A stretch of DNA of 64,000 bases, taken from contig CAXAMN010014058.1 of the NCBI GenBank assembly GCA_963970005.1, positions 62,001 through 126,000 on the forward strand. The letters run 5' to 3'. This document shows positions 12,611 to 24,200 of the stretch, piece by piece. This DNA comes from Durusdinium trenchii. Lineage: Eukaryota > Sar > Dinophyceae > Suessiales > Symbiodiniaceae. A program made the translations under genes and the position numbers. The notes under the pieces are model-generated. The model saw only the letters and a list, made by a program, of their open reading frames with translations, had not been told where the DNA came from and did not search any database. Numbering within the stretch: position 1 is the first letter of the stretch; each line of letters begins with the position of its first letter.

Positions 12611-13000
12611 CTCTTTTCGAAGTGCTTCTGCCCACTCCTTTAGCACATCACCTCCCGGTCACAAGAGCAAACATCTCTCTCCCGTGACCTGGCCGTGGCG
12701 GCCATCATGTCCCAGTGACCGCCTTCCGGAGAAGTGAGGATCAAGTGAGAATCACCCGTCTGGATGCGCAGCTCCTGCAAGCCACGCCACGCGCGTTTCG
12801 CGTGGCCTTTCGCAGCGACCGCAGCAGAGACATGCGAAGACAAAAGACTATCACACTCTCCTCATCGTTCTCAACACTTGTGGTGCTGCCAATTCGAAGA
12901 GCACCAAGCACTTCTGAATTTTTGGAGTCGTCCTGCAGTGTGGCACTGTGTTGGACTGTGGCTGCTTGATATATAGACTTTTGTCCTACTCCACATGGCC
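12611..13000 (-). CDS. Possible pleckstrin-homology (PH) domain protein, fragments
   Basis: Three minus-strand stretches fit the order of a PH domain. 'SEVLGALRIGSTTSVENDEE' lies near 12940-12880 (the 'LG.I.L......ed' strand of PH folds). 'RIQTGDSHLILTSPEG' lies near 12770-12720 (the 'f.I.t..r.y.L' strand). An exon at 12651-12611 reads 'DVLKEWAEALRKE', the closing helix with its conserved tryptophan, bounded by AG/G on the left and AG/GTGCGA on the right. PH domains bind membrane phosphoinositides or proteins. The frames differ between pieces, as expected for small exons, but I have not fixed every splice site. The gene lies immediately upstream of the phosphatase on the same strand, so these could also be 5' exons of one larger gene. 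Confidence 0.4.
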
Positions 13001-13565
13001 GTCCTTGTGCCACTGGAGCAAGCCTGCACCATGAGCCGAAGCAGTACACGTTCTAATTTTCTTTTACAATATTGTATAGCCCTCCTACGTATCCTCAAAA
13101 TGCCCCTGCCTTGTGAGAGAACGAAGAACCGCCTAAGTCACCACTCAGGAAGATTGAAATTGATGAAGTGATGAACAACCACTGGACCTGCCTCTGCGCT
13201 TGTGACAGGACCATTCCACGACGCGGGTGCTTGGTCAAGTAACCACTCCTGAGGTGACACAATCTTCTCTTTAGGACCCTTAGGTCCTTAGGTAACATGT
13301 GTACCCCTACATTGCTCAAAGAACTTGGTTGGGGCAGGCGGGGTGCAAAAACGATTTGGTGAAACCTGCGTTCGTTCCTTCTCCTTTCCGTATCTTCGAA
13401 TCCGACTTCTGAGGATGGGTCTTGGTTTTCTGTACTGAGCTCTTCGGACCTTGGCCATCAAACCAACCATCCCGGTCAGTTGCACAACTCACACACACAC
13501 AATTTACAAGAATATGTCCAGTTTCCACGCAAAAAGTGCGTTTTTTTGGATGTTTTTTGTGTCCG

Positions 13566-14420
13566 AGGTCTTGCACCCGCAGTGATTGAGTCGGTTGAGT
13601 TCCGCACGCTTGGGCAGCCATTCGTGGTCCAGGCAATCGAAGCCGGCAGCCACTTCAGCGGCGACAACATCCACCAGCTGCATGCAGCGCTTCACCACCT
13701 GAAAGCCAACTTTCCGAAAAAGTCCATCCTCTGAGTGCAGTTGGCCCAAAGAAACACAAACATCTATAAACACATGTATAGGCACAACACATAGGCATAA
13801 ACATAGTTCATATGGATAGGATTATGCATATGCCTATCGATCTTTAAACAAGTAAATCTGTCTCTCTCTCTCTCTCGCTCTATATGTATATTCACGTTTA
13901 AGTAAGTTTTAAAAGCAGCAATGAGGGAGTGAAAGTCCTCCTCACTGTTGATCTCGAAGCCAACACTCTGTGGCCCTACCAGCGCAAAAAGCAAGGGTGA
14001 CTACTTGCTGGCAGGTGGCTGCTCGTGCCAAGTCCTTGTCAAAAGGAACGTGGAAAGAGTCAAAACCTTTAGACTTTCAATCGGCTGTTTGACCCTAAAC
14101 ATCTTGGTCTCTGGGATTTTGTTCTGCGCATGGCCAACTTGGCTCAAACAAACAGGCAAGCTGCGATGGTCGGATCGGATGATGATGGAGTTTCTCCTCA
14201 GCATTGGGCGCCATCATGCGCCACGTTTTTGAGAGTCTCTTCATGATTTTTTCCCAGTCATTTCAGCTGCTGAGCTGCGTGAACTGGGCCTTTCCGATGG
14301 TGTTGGTAAGTGGAATGTGTCCACGTTCATCGTGGCATCACTGAACACCTCAGCGTTCAACGTGCGCGGCAACGCGCTTCGCGTGCTTCGCCGCTGCACC
14401 AGGCGGCGCAATGTGCTTGA
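13566..14420 (+). CDS. Candidate plus-strand exons, unrecognised protein
   Basis: Two plus-strand stretches read like coding sequence. One, 13566-13734, follows an AG/G and reads 'PAVIESVEFRTLGQPFVVQ' and 'HQLHAALHHLKANFPKKSIL'. The other, about 14235-14417, reads 'ISAAELRELGLSDGVGKWNV' and 'FNVRGNALRVLRRCTRRRN' and is followed by a GTGTGT donor. No domain is recognised. The opposite strand of the first piece is also fairly open, so strand is uncertain. If real, this gene runs against the minus-strand block. Confidence 0.28.
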
Positions 14421-14499
14421 AGGTGTGTCTAGGTTTCCTGGCTGCATACCTGCAGTCCTCACCAACTCCCAGGCCCCTGGGCAGTGATTTCCAAACACC

Positions 14500-14940
14500 G
14501 ACGTTGCAACAAACCAAAACAGCGCGATCAGTTCAAGCGAGGATTTGTCCAGTCAATCCACCTCTTGAAAATTGTTCAATATTGACGATGGCTACTAGGC
14601 TAACTTGCAACATGTGCGAAGGCGCCTCTTGTGCTGGTGTCGCCGCATGTGCCCATCACTAGGTGAAATGATGTCATAAGTGGTGCTGATAGCCACACCT
14701 CGCAGTGTCTCATCGTGCATTGGCTCCTGGATCTTCCTATTTCAATTAGTAACTAGTTGCAGCCGCATGGCTTCTTTGATGTCCCATCGCATACTCCTTG
14801 AAGACTGAGCGCAAGGTCTTCTGCCTGATTCTTGGGCGTCCCTTCAGTTGTAAATCACTACAACAAAACTTGGCTACATTCACCTAACTCTCCTGTCCAA
14901 CTCAAGTGTCTGGTTGACTGACCACAGTGCCACCGAGTCT
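14500..14940. other. No supported gene
   Basis: Neither strand shows a recognisable exon. Confidence 0.35.
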
Positions 14941-14959
14941 CGAGTCCTTCGATCGATCA

Positions 14960-15165
14960 ATCAAACAGTTGTCATGCATCCCACAGTCGAAGCATACGTC
15001 GTAGCTGCATCGCCGGCACATGAACCTCACACCGCTCGAGCGGAGCGAGGAGAGAATATGGTCGACTCGGAGAAACAGCGCGGGATTCGCAGGCAGGGCA
15101 CCGTCGGGCAGATCTTGGAATGACTTCATGACAAACCTCGGAGAAAGGAAAGTCAAGTTCCACAT
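14960..15165 (-). CDS. Zinc-finger exons (ZZ/C1-like CxxC pairs)
   Basis: After an acceptor 'CCGAG/G' at about 15140, one frame reads 'CHEVIPRSARRCPACESR'. A second piece reads 'GVRFMCRRCSYDVCFDCG' at about 15030-14985. The two sets of CxxC pairs and the 'CRRCSYDVCFDC' core resemble ZZ-type or C1-like zinc fingers, which bind zinc and mediate protein contacts. The pieces are in different frames; a GT donor after 'ESRA' and an AG acceptor before 'GVRF' would join them. No other domain of the host protein was identified. It lies 3' of the P4HTM-like gene on the same strand. Confidence 0.45.
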
Positions 15166-15798
15166 CTTCCAAACAAGCCTGCAGAGTGAAAATCCTAATG
15201 GCAAAGCAAGCAATGAAAAACACTTCTTGGCTCCGTGGCTGTGCAACGGTGCTTGCGAGCACAGGGCAAATGTGTTAGGTGTAGTTCATGACCCCGACCG
15301 CATTTCATGAGCTCAAGCCTGAGTACTGACAGGGCGAGGGCTCAACAATGGGGGAGCAATGAAGTGCACCGAACCTGTGCTTCCAAGATGCTTTCTAGTT
15401 CTCTGCTTCTTTGGCAGTTCAGCATGCGGCACGGCTATGGAAAGTAATGTACAAGCCCGTGTCGGCTACTATTGCTTTTGTCCCTTGGTCAACCCTCAAA
15501 AGCTGCAGCGAAGCCCACTCATGCATCCTGATCTAAGCGATGCTTGAAATACTTGTTACTTGTGTATTCTGCATCATTACCAATGAGCATGGAAGAACAA
15601 GCCTTGGTGAGATCCACAAAAACCCAAAATCATCGTTGGCATGTTGCATCCCACTCAGCCAAGGGCCATTTTCGCATCAAGCTCACCCGCGCTGGCAGCT
15701 ACGCATCCATACCAAACATGAAGTCGGTGATCGTCAAGCTGCATGTCCAGGTCTCACCAGGTCTCAGGTGTCTCAGGGCGTCCCAGGGCTCAATAGCT

Positions 15799-18700
15799 TC
15801 AAAGTTCCTTCCTGGACTTCTTAGCCCTCGCATGTAGCCTGAAGAGGACGAGTGCAAAGCCAATAGTAAACAAAGAGCACACAGGAAGATCGAAAAACAT
15901 GTCATGTGAATTCATGTGAAGCATCGTGGTGAGCGAATCGTACGAAATGAACGTTGCTCTTAGAGGCCAAACGTTGGCCGCCCACTTCTCGTCAGCTCTG
16001 GTGGGGCAGCCTCCGTGGATGCTTGACCAATAGAACTGCCCAATGTGGCCTGCAGAAGTTCAAGCATGATCCAACCTATCTATATATACATAGTCTCTTT
16101 GGATTGAGAGTGCATGTTTGACCTAAACAGAAAAGTTTATAGAAAAAACAGGCCGAAAGGAAAACCACTAAATAGTCTACAGAAAAAACGATTGTCAAAA
16201 GAAAGAACATAAAATCTATACCTGTAAAAATATATACTCCGGGGAAAAACAACATATATAGACCGTAACTCAATTTCAACTTCCTGGGGAAACGGTATTA
16301 GCGCCTTTTTTGGCAATTTCTGGACCCTCACTAACATGGACCGTTCCCCACTCTCAGTCTATGATCGATTTTGACTCTAACATGGACCAACTGCACTCTG
16401 ACTATAAACTGAACGCAGGCTAACATAGACCGTGCCGGTAGAGATCAACATGGCCCGGTGGAGGCTAACATGGACCACGTCACATACCTGTAGGGGCCTC
16501 CTGAACATGGTCTACGTTAGTCTCAACCGATGTACTGCAGGTGCAAAACTAGACAGCTCTTTTAGCACGGTGGAGGCCAACATGGCACACTGGAAACGGC
16601 GCATTCCTAGGACATATCGGATACTGGGATTTCGAGCATCTGCAGCCAGCAAGCCCTAACATAGAAGAGGGGCAAAGAAAACCAGGACAGTGTGGAGCAG
16701 CGTGGGAGCGAGAAGATATGGGCCCACCCAAAAGCTAACATGGACCATTCCCACTCTCGCTACTCTCAGTCCACGGTCCAACCTGACACCAAGTTTTCCA
16801 GATATCGAGTGAGGCATGTGGCTAACATAGACCACTTCCACTCTCAGTCCCTGGTCCACACTGACACAAACTTTCCACACACCTGAGTCAGGCGTGTGGC
16901 TAACATGGACCGTTCCTACTCTCAGTCTATGATCGATTTTGACACTAACATGGACCAACTGCACTCTGACTATAAACTGAACGCAGGCTAACATAGACCG
17001 TGCCGGTAGAGGTCAACATAGCCCGGTGGAGGCTAACATGGACCATGCCAAGTACCCGTAGGGCCCACCATGGCACATCTGAATCTGGTCTAAGTTAGTC
17101 TCAACGGTGTCCGCTCGGAAACTAGACTAACATATGCCCCCCCCAAACAAAAGAATTGGCCAAAATGTTAGTTTTCACCGGTGTATATATAAAGATCCTT
17201 TTGATTGTCACTATAGTCTTGGCAGCTGTGTTGGTTTTGACGTCTCTCACAGATCCAACCCCATCATCATTCTCTCAAGCCTTTCGGGTCCACGGCCATG
17301 TTGTACCAAAACAGGGCTGTGCCCATGCGTGGTTTGACTGCCTCAGGCAGACTTGTCGCTTGGACTTCTCGCAATACAAGGAATGCAAACAGCTAGGATA
17401 GGAATGCAACCTAGATGCCAAAGCGGATGAGAAGGGTTGGGGCATTGCGTGGCCCCTTGATGGCTGTGGACAGCTGAGCACGGATTGGCATTGGGACTCA
17501 ATAGGGCCCCAAATATCCTCCTCAGTGCCCAACGTGCAGTGTTTGAATATGGGTCGTGGGAGGTCATGTGACAGCCTAGAAGACCACGAATTTTGGAATG
17601 AAAAACAACCAAAACTTAGTCATCCAGCATCTGATTGGTGCAACTTTCAAATGGCGTAATGCTTTTTTCTGCCATGGTTCCCCTGCAAACGCGCGGTCTT
17701 CTGGAAAGGTGCCGTTCAAGTCGGTCCCGAAAAGCACTGTCTCACCACCATCTGCCACATCGTTCAGGAAGAAGAACACAGTCATGAAGCGTGCATCATC
17801 TAGTCCATCAGGAGCCTCAGGTCGTGCAGCTAAGATGCAGGTCGGTGCAGTCACAAAGAAGGCAAAGATCTCGCCATGCACTGCAGAAGGCAAACGCCCG
17901 ATGTGTTTCATGATTCTTCCACCTAGGCACCGTGTCGTGATGGCAAGAGTAATGACCTCCATGAGGTGGATAGAGAAGGACTTGCATAGGTTCCGCTGTT
18001 TTTCGCACCAATCTTTCAGACAAGCCCGTGACCTGCGGCGCACTGCGAGCGTTTGCGACAGGCACGCGCGTCAATGTGCATTGCTCACAAAGCCGGGAAC
18101 TGTGCAGGGACCCTGCTAGAAGATCTAAGCTCGCCACAGCGGCAACTTTGTCCAATACTGTCTCAAGGAAAGGATGATCAGAATACCTCTGACATGGTGC
18201 AGGGTGTTGTTCATGGACAACTGTACTGTTGCCTTCCATTGTCTTTCTATAGCTGTAGCCGAAAATAGCTTTGTCGGAAAGAACAATGCCAAATGGATGG
18301 ATTTGCGCCTGCTTGCAAGTCATGACGAGTACTGTATATTAAGTGAGAGAACCTGTAGACAACCTCATGTTTGCGTGGCTGCATAAGTTACTTGTCTTTC
18401 ACTCAAGTCAACACCCTGAAAGGAACGACCCAAGCAAACAACATGAGTTTTGTGGAAACATGGGGATAGCAACAAGGTGCTATTGCGGGGCTATGGTTTA
18501 TCCTTGGTTTGTTTTGGGATGCTGATGCCCATCATTGTCCATTGTGCTTGCACGATAGTTTTCAATTGTGTGTAGCAACTCCTTCACGATGGTACCACAG
18601 GTGTTGTCGGTGCTAGTGCATGTATCTCACAGGAGTTCCCTACTTACATGATAAAGACGCACTATGACTATGACTCAATACGAAGCTGAATCCAAGCCGC

Positions 18701-19516
18701 CCCATCCAAGTTTGTCGTGAATGCCGAGCGAACCTGGGCCAGAAACAGCCATTCACGATCGCTCTCAGTTGGGCCCAAAAGGACATTCCACACCATCCTA
18801 CATCCTACCAAGGCATGCAGTACGAGTAACCATTCAGGATGCATCGTCTTGGCCGAGGAGAAGAAACCGTCCCAGTCAGCTGTGATGAATTCCTCTTTTC
18901 CCACCTCCACTTATAAAAAAGTGTCTTTTACATCTATAACATCTACAAAATCGGCCGGATTTCTCCAGAAATCATGCACCTCAAGTGCATCCCAGCCTTC
19001 AGACCAGTTGTTGCGATGTTGGGCAGCCTGGATCACAAGAACTAGCAAGAGACTTGGCTTACAAGCTCTTCACGCCTGCCTCGCGGTGAGAAACTCCCAA
19101 CTAAAGTCCACCATATCTGCAGCCTGCACTGGGTTCAGGATAGCTTCATCCAAAAGTCCGTGCATTCCGGTGTTTTCAGCTTGAAGCCTCTTTAAAGAAC
19201 TCGGCGATTTCCTCGGCATCCAAGGACTTGTCCCGGTTCTCCTTTGGCTGGTCGAAAGGTCTCAGAATTCATCTGTGACAGTGGTCTGGACAGTTGAGGG
19301 GGAGTCAATAGCTGCTCCAAGAGTCATCAAGATTCTTGAAGATCTTGGCTGCCCTCTTTGCACTGATGGGTTTGCCTTTGTCCGTCGACGTCTCACCTCA
19401 TACTGAGGGGAAACATCTAGACTCTCAGTTTCCTCTCCGTTACTGAGGCCAAAACTCCTTTCCAACATTTCTTTTGGTGCCGCTGACCGAATAGCATTGC
19501 ACTCCTCCATGCTCAA
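15799..19516 (-). CDS. EF-hand prolyl 4-hydroxylase, P4HTM-like 2-oxoglutarate/Fe(II) oxygenase
   Basis: The product would hydroxylate proline using iron, oxygen and 2-oxoglutarate, probably with calcium sensing. 'LSMEECNAIRSAAP' (from about 19516) is the family's entry motif. Exon 19241-19188 holds an EF-hand loop ('ENRDKSLDAEE'). It is followed by exons 19123-19076 ('MVDFSWEFL'), 19027-18932 ('WDALEVHDFW') and one from 18892. Exon 18032-17931 reads 'TAEPMQVLLY' and 'GGHYSCHHD', giving the HxD iron ligands. Exon 17815 onward gives 'MTVFFFLNDVADGGETVLF'. Exon 17341-17281 gives 'GTALFWYN'. The last exon, 16049-15799, gives 'SIHGGCP...EKW' with the distal histidine and the lysine that binds 2-oxoglutarate, then a hydrophobic stretch and the basic tail 'KKSRKEL'. 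The layout EF-hand then catalytic domain matches animal P4HTM. One exon between 17.35 and 17.7 kb is unresolved. N-terminal exons may extend to about 19.8 kb. Confidence 0.85.
16330..17130. repeat. Intronic 'CTAACATGGACC' array
   Basis: About fourteen degenerate copies of 'GCTAACATGGACC' are spaced 20-90 bases apart. A higher-order unit of about 220 bases is present twice, at 16330-16555 and 16898-17125, with near identity over most of its length (for example 'CAGTCTATGATCGATTTTGA' in both). Intermediate units at 16734 and 16820 share 'CACTCTCAGTCC'. The whole array lies inside the 1231-base GC-AG intron of the P4HTM-like gene (16050-17280). No transposon ends are visible around it. Confidence 0.85.
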
Positions 19517-20141
19517 ATCTTATGACAAAGGGTGCTCTTAGCACAACGCAGTAAGGATCCCAATACAGAAAGTACGGCAACACCTTTTCCAGGTGGGTCA
19601 ATACAAAATGGCGAGAAAGATTCCAAGGGCGCATTGGTATGCTCTATATACCGCATTTCGAGGCGGGCTCCATTGAGGTTTGCATTGGTGAGTTTCCACA
19701 AGTCAGGTTGTGGAGTCAAGTTATTGGAACCCACCGAGACCCCAACGGCCCGACATCCACGGGCGACACAAGGAGACCGAGCAAACCAAAGCAAGGGACC
19801 GAGGTGACCAAGGTGTGAGGGGGCACTTCTTCTTTGATGCATTTTTGATTTTGTATGTTATATACGTTCTTGGTGGTAACCTTGTGTTGTGATCTCTAGG
19901 CTTAATTAAGCCAAGCCCAACTCCACCAAACCCGCTGCAACGTACCAAACATTGACATGTTTTTGATCCCTCTCCATGATTTTTTCGTGTGCAAGGAGAC
20001 CAGTCCTCTTCGGTCAGGAGGTCTTTTACTTCAAACACTGGCAGCCCTGTGCCTCAATTCACACATATCCATACACTCGGCAGCGCATGTCAGAGGTCGA
20101 CTTGCAGCACAAGAACTCTACGGTCTGTGTAGGAATATATA

Positions 20142-20800
20142 GTGCTGTGCACTATTATAAAAAAATACCGTTTTTTTGTAAATAGAAGAGCTCATTTTTC
20201 CCTATAAACCGGAAGGTTCCAAATAGAAGGCATTTCCGGGCGTATGCAAATAGAAGGTCATAAAAAAAAGGCACCAATAAATAGACAAAAAAAGTGAAGA
20301 GTAGACGCTGACTTTCCTGCAAATGTCCAGCATCCGGAGCAGAAAACAGTATCTTTTTCCCGCATTGTCACTGTCAATTCTGTCATTTTAATTCCTTTTG
20401 ATTTTTCTGATTTCCTTTTGATTCCTTTTTTAATTCCTGTTAAATGCCATTCTATTCCTTTTGAATTCTTTTTGGTTCTTTTTGATTCCCTTTTGATTTC
20501 CTGTTGATTCCTTTTGATGTTCTTTTGACTTCCTTTTGGTTTCCTTTTGATTCTTTTGGATTTCCCTTTGATTCCTTTTGGTTTCCTCTTGGCCCTCAGT
20601 CGCTGAGCTTACCACGTGATACACCTTTTTTCAGTTCACCCCCGTCAGCTCTAAATAGAATATACTGCAGGACCCCTGCAATTAATGTGTGCATCAACAA
20701 AATCAAACTGTATATATCTTCCAGTTACCCCTGGCCGGTGCAAATAGAATATGTACCTAATCTTACCTAGGTACATTTCTTCTATAATAGTGCACCGCAC
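20142..20800. mobile_element. Non-autonomous inverted-repeat DNA element (MITE-like), TA-flanked
   Basis: The left end 'GTGCTGTGCACTATTATA' and the reverse complement of the right end 'GTGCGGTGCACTATTATA' differ at one base in eighteen. Each end is flanked outside by TA, fitting the TA target duplication of Tc1/mariner-type insertion, though the A+T-rich flanks make that weak. The interior encodes no transposase. It holds several 'AAATAGAA' boxes near both ends and a T-rich repeat tract at 20396-20590. Length is 659 bases. Confidence 0.6.
20396..20590. repeat. Degenerate 'ATTCCTTTTG' tract
   Basis: A run of imperfect 10-12-base units of the form 'TTCCTTTTGAT', lying inside the inverted-repeat element. 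On the minus strand it would read as Lys/Asn/Gln/Glu-rich repeats, which I take as a consequence of the base pattern and not a protein. Confidence 0.7.
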
Positions 20801-20959
20801 TATAATATATAGATATATATATATATTTAGAAAGGATATTTATGTAGTCTTACTAACTACATAAAAGAAACAATACATATATGCATGTATATTCATGTTT
20901 ACGTATATACCAATGTGATATGTTGCAATTGTAGCTATAATCTAACTTACACCCCATCA

Positions 20960-21255
20960 CGGGCTTTGACTAAGTTTTGCTGCCGGGGTGCTGAAGTCAC
21001 TCCGTGTGACAACAGTGACTTCCCGTCCATCCTTCAGCTGAACTGGCAATTCATAGTTCACACGAACAGGGTCACGGACGACATACCTCAGATCGTTCTA
21101 CAACCACACCGACCCGACCCACACTTGACTCGCATTCGCCGACAAAGGCATTGCATGCCGGTGCAAGAAAGTCACTGGTCACCCGCGACAATGGCAGCCT
21201 CAGCTGGTTCGGGCCAAACTTGCTATGGCACCTGTCCCAGCCCCTTTTAAGGATC
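20960..21255 (-). CDS. Unrecognised protein, candidate exons
   Basis: One stretch reads 'VTSDFLAPACNAFVGE' and 'VGRVGVVVERSE' and meets a GTATGT donor. After a short intron ending 'GTTCAG' the reading continues 'LKDGREVTVVTRSDFSTPAA' to a TGA at about 20960. The join is in frame and the composition is protein-like. The intron would be only about 49 bases, in the range seen elsewhere in this window. No domain is recognised. Confidence 0.38.
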
Positions 21256-21259
21256 AAAG

Positions 21260-24200
21260 GCCCAAGGCAATTTCAATCAAGGTTCGAGCAAAAAGATGAA
21301 GTTGGCAAGGGCGTTTACCATCACATTCCAACGTCCTTCTTGACCATGTCCATCAGCCACACCAAAGAACAGTCAGCAACACAAAAGGCTGGTAAATGAT
21401 AGCCAGGACCAATGCCATTAGGAATGTTTTCCTTATTGTGGGTGGTCATGTGACAGTCTGACTGGTAGGCAAACTTCTGACAACATGTCGAAGTTAAACA
21501 CTGCCAAACATCCTTAGATTTCACAGTTAACTTTGAACCATTAGGGACTTGGGGCCAATAGCCCTAATAATTAGAAAAAAAACAATTGCCAAACAAGTTT
21601 GCTAAAGATCTGTTTATTGGGCATTTCTCATTCTGAGCCAAAAGAAGGAACCAGGACCAAGGCTGCAATCTGCTAGACTCTTGAACATTCCTTTGCTCGC
21701 AACATCGCATTTTGCACCACGGCTCCGGGCGCTGGTTTGGCGCCGGTGGAACGAGCGCTGTAGAGCTGCACCACGGTCGTCGCACCTGGAAGCCTCCGAT
21801 GGTGTCTTCTTCACGGCAGCGTTGCAATTCGTCTTGCCCAGGCGGTGGAAGAAGGGCGTAGCATCACCGGTCTCTCCACTGTAGAACATGCGGCGACTGT
21901 GTGCAGGCATTTCTCTTTGTGGCCGCTTTTTGCATGGTGTAGATCGCTCAACTTCATTTCGGTCTCCTTGTCGCTCTGGGAGATACCCCATGGGTCCCTC
22001 TGCCACCTTGAGGCCACATCACACCACTCACACCGAAGGCCGAACGGATTGTTCAACTGGACAGTGATTCACCTCTCTGAGCTGTCGGTTTATCTGCATC
22101 GATGCCAGAATGTCAAAGGCCTGGACTCCCCTTTGCGGATGTCACCGGCTGGAACTAGCACAAGCGGCACACCCACTCTGGAATGGCAAGGGTCATGTTC
22201 AAATAGTGGCATCAAAGATCAGTTCACATGTCGGGCAGTAGGCGAGCACAGAGGTCAGTTGGTTTTCGCCTAAGATATTTTCTCCGTCTGCCCACGATGT
22301 CCGCGAAGTCTTGTGTCTATCCAAGTGCAAGTCACATGTCAACCAAGTTGCGTTCCATTGCTGCATACTTGCTCAAGTCACCGACCCTGTGCCCATACCT
22401 GACATCGCCACGGTCTTGGTGTTGCATCACTCATTCAATGCAAGCCACGTGCCTGGTCAAGCCCGCACATCCTGAAGGGCAGGTGATCTCACTGGAGACC
22501 TTGGAAGCCGTTGCAGACATGGCCCATTGGTTGAGAAGGCCCAAAGACTCGCAGGAAAACAACGGAAATGTCTTCACCTGAAACCGTGCTTGGGTACGTA
22601 AGCGAAGCGTGATGCCAATGTCTTCACCTCAAACCCAAAGCGCTCATCATAACTTTGGCATGGTGTCTTCCTTGCACACGCTCAGGAACAAGCAGACGTC
22701 GCCGACGCACTTGGCATAAGCTGTGAAGAACCACTTTCAAGGATTCGCTCCACGGCAACCTCCGCAGCACAAAATGCACAAGGAACATTTTTGTCACCCA
22801 CTGCCAAGGTGTCAGGAGGCAGGCCTTAGCCCAGATGTCAGGTGCGTCACGCTTTGCTTCGTCAATCATTTTCTGAGTTTCCTCACAGCAAAATGCAACC
22901 CGGCACAGGCACCGTCAGGTTTTTGGTCTGTCAAGCCAGTCCTCGGGTGCCAATTTGCGCACACGCGCCACACCTCAGTCAGCCATCATGCACGACCCTG
23001 TATGGGTGTGACATAACTAATTGGGAATGCTAGCCACTTTCCCATTAAACTCGCTGCTGCTACTGAAGCTTTCAAAAAGCAGGCAACTAGGAAGGCTCTA
23101 AAACAAAACCAGCAACATCAACTGATGTATGACTAATGGAGATTTGCAACCACAAGGTGGTGAATTCGGCTGGCATGAGGCAGCTATGGAATGCGAAGAG
23201 CGGAATGCAGTTGCACTATGTTAGAGGGAGTGACTTCACAGCTGCCGATTGACAATGGCCCGCGCAAAAAACAATAATTACTGTTGCTGAGGCCCTTTGC
23301 CAACGAGCATCTTCGATTGGACGAGATGGACACAGCCGGAGTGGGAGGGCAGCTTCAAACATCAACATTGCCAATTGGTGAAGAGCTGTTGCACGTGTTG
23401 AGTCTGGCTACACCTAACCAAACTGTGAAACCATCAGGTTGCGTGTTGGGTTTGCGATGTACAAGGTGTGTCATGTCAGGTTTTGCGATGTTACACCATG
23501 TGGGAAAAAATGTGGCATGCTGTTGCTATTGCGCAGTTTTGGTTGACAACTCAAACATCAAATCATTTTCCTTGTGCTGGCACAGTGCTTGCACACAAAA
23601 GAACCGAGTGTGGAAAATTCTAAACAACGGGAATCACCTACAGATTTCCAAGTCACCATGACAAACCTTGCGTCTTTGTCTCGGGCGGAGAGTGCCATTT
23701 TGGTTCACAGCGTCTCGGGGTCCGAATCGCGACCAGTATTGGTCAGTTCAGCTCCGCACAGGCTGCAGCAGCTTAGGGATGAAGAAAACATTTGATGTAA
23801 GTTGCATACCTCTTTCTATGCAACATTGCGGTCAAGAAGCATGTTCGGGTTTCATGCCGCGGCCTGGTGGCTAGTTCACCCACCAGGGCACTCAGCCACT
23901 GCTGACTGTTTGGCAAACCTCGCCGCACTGCTTAGATGCAACGCAACAAATGTTGGCGAACATTGGCTGCAAACATTCTGAGAGTCACGCTGGCCAGTGC
24001 AGAAACCAAACTATCATGAAACTTGTTGGTATCTTGCTCGGTCCCTCAGGTGTCGGCGCCATTGATTGAAAACCGTTGAGCACCTTCCGCCGGCCCTGTT
24101 GTCCATCGTCCCGCACCTATCTCCACAATTCCAACTGCCAAGTCTCTACTTTGCTTTGATCCTGTTGCACATCCTGCGTGGGAAAATGTTCCGGAAACAA

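Noticed and set aside
15699-15905. Minus-strand frame with a signal-peptide-like start
   Set aside because: It is an alternative frame of the last hydroxylase exon (15799-16049), whose frame is fixed by the catalytic motif.
17156-17401. Plus-strand 81-codon frame with N-terminal hydrophobic segment and cysteines, looking like a small secreted protein
   Set aside because: It overlaps in antisense the well-supported hydroxylase exon at 17281-17341 and its GC-AG intron, so the open frame is likely chance.
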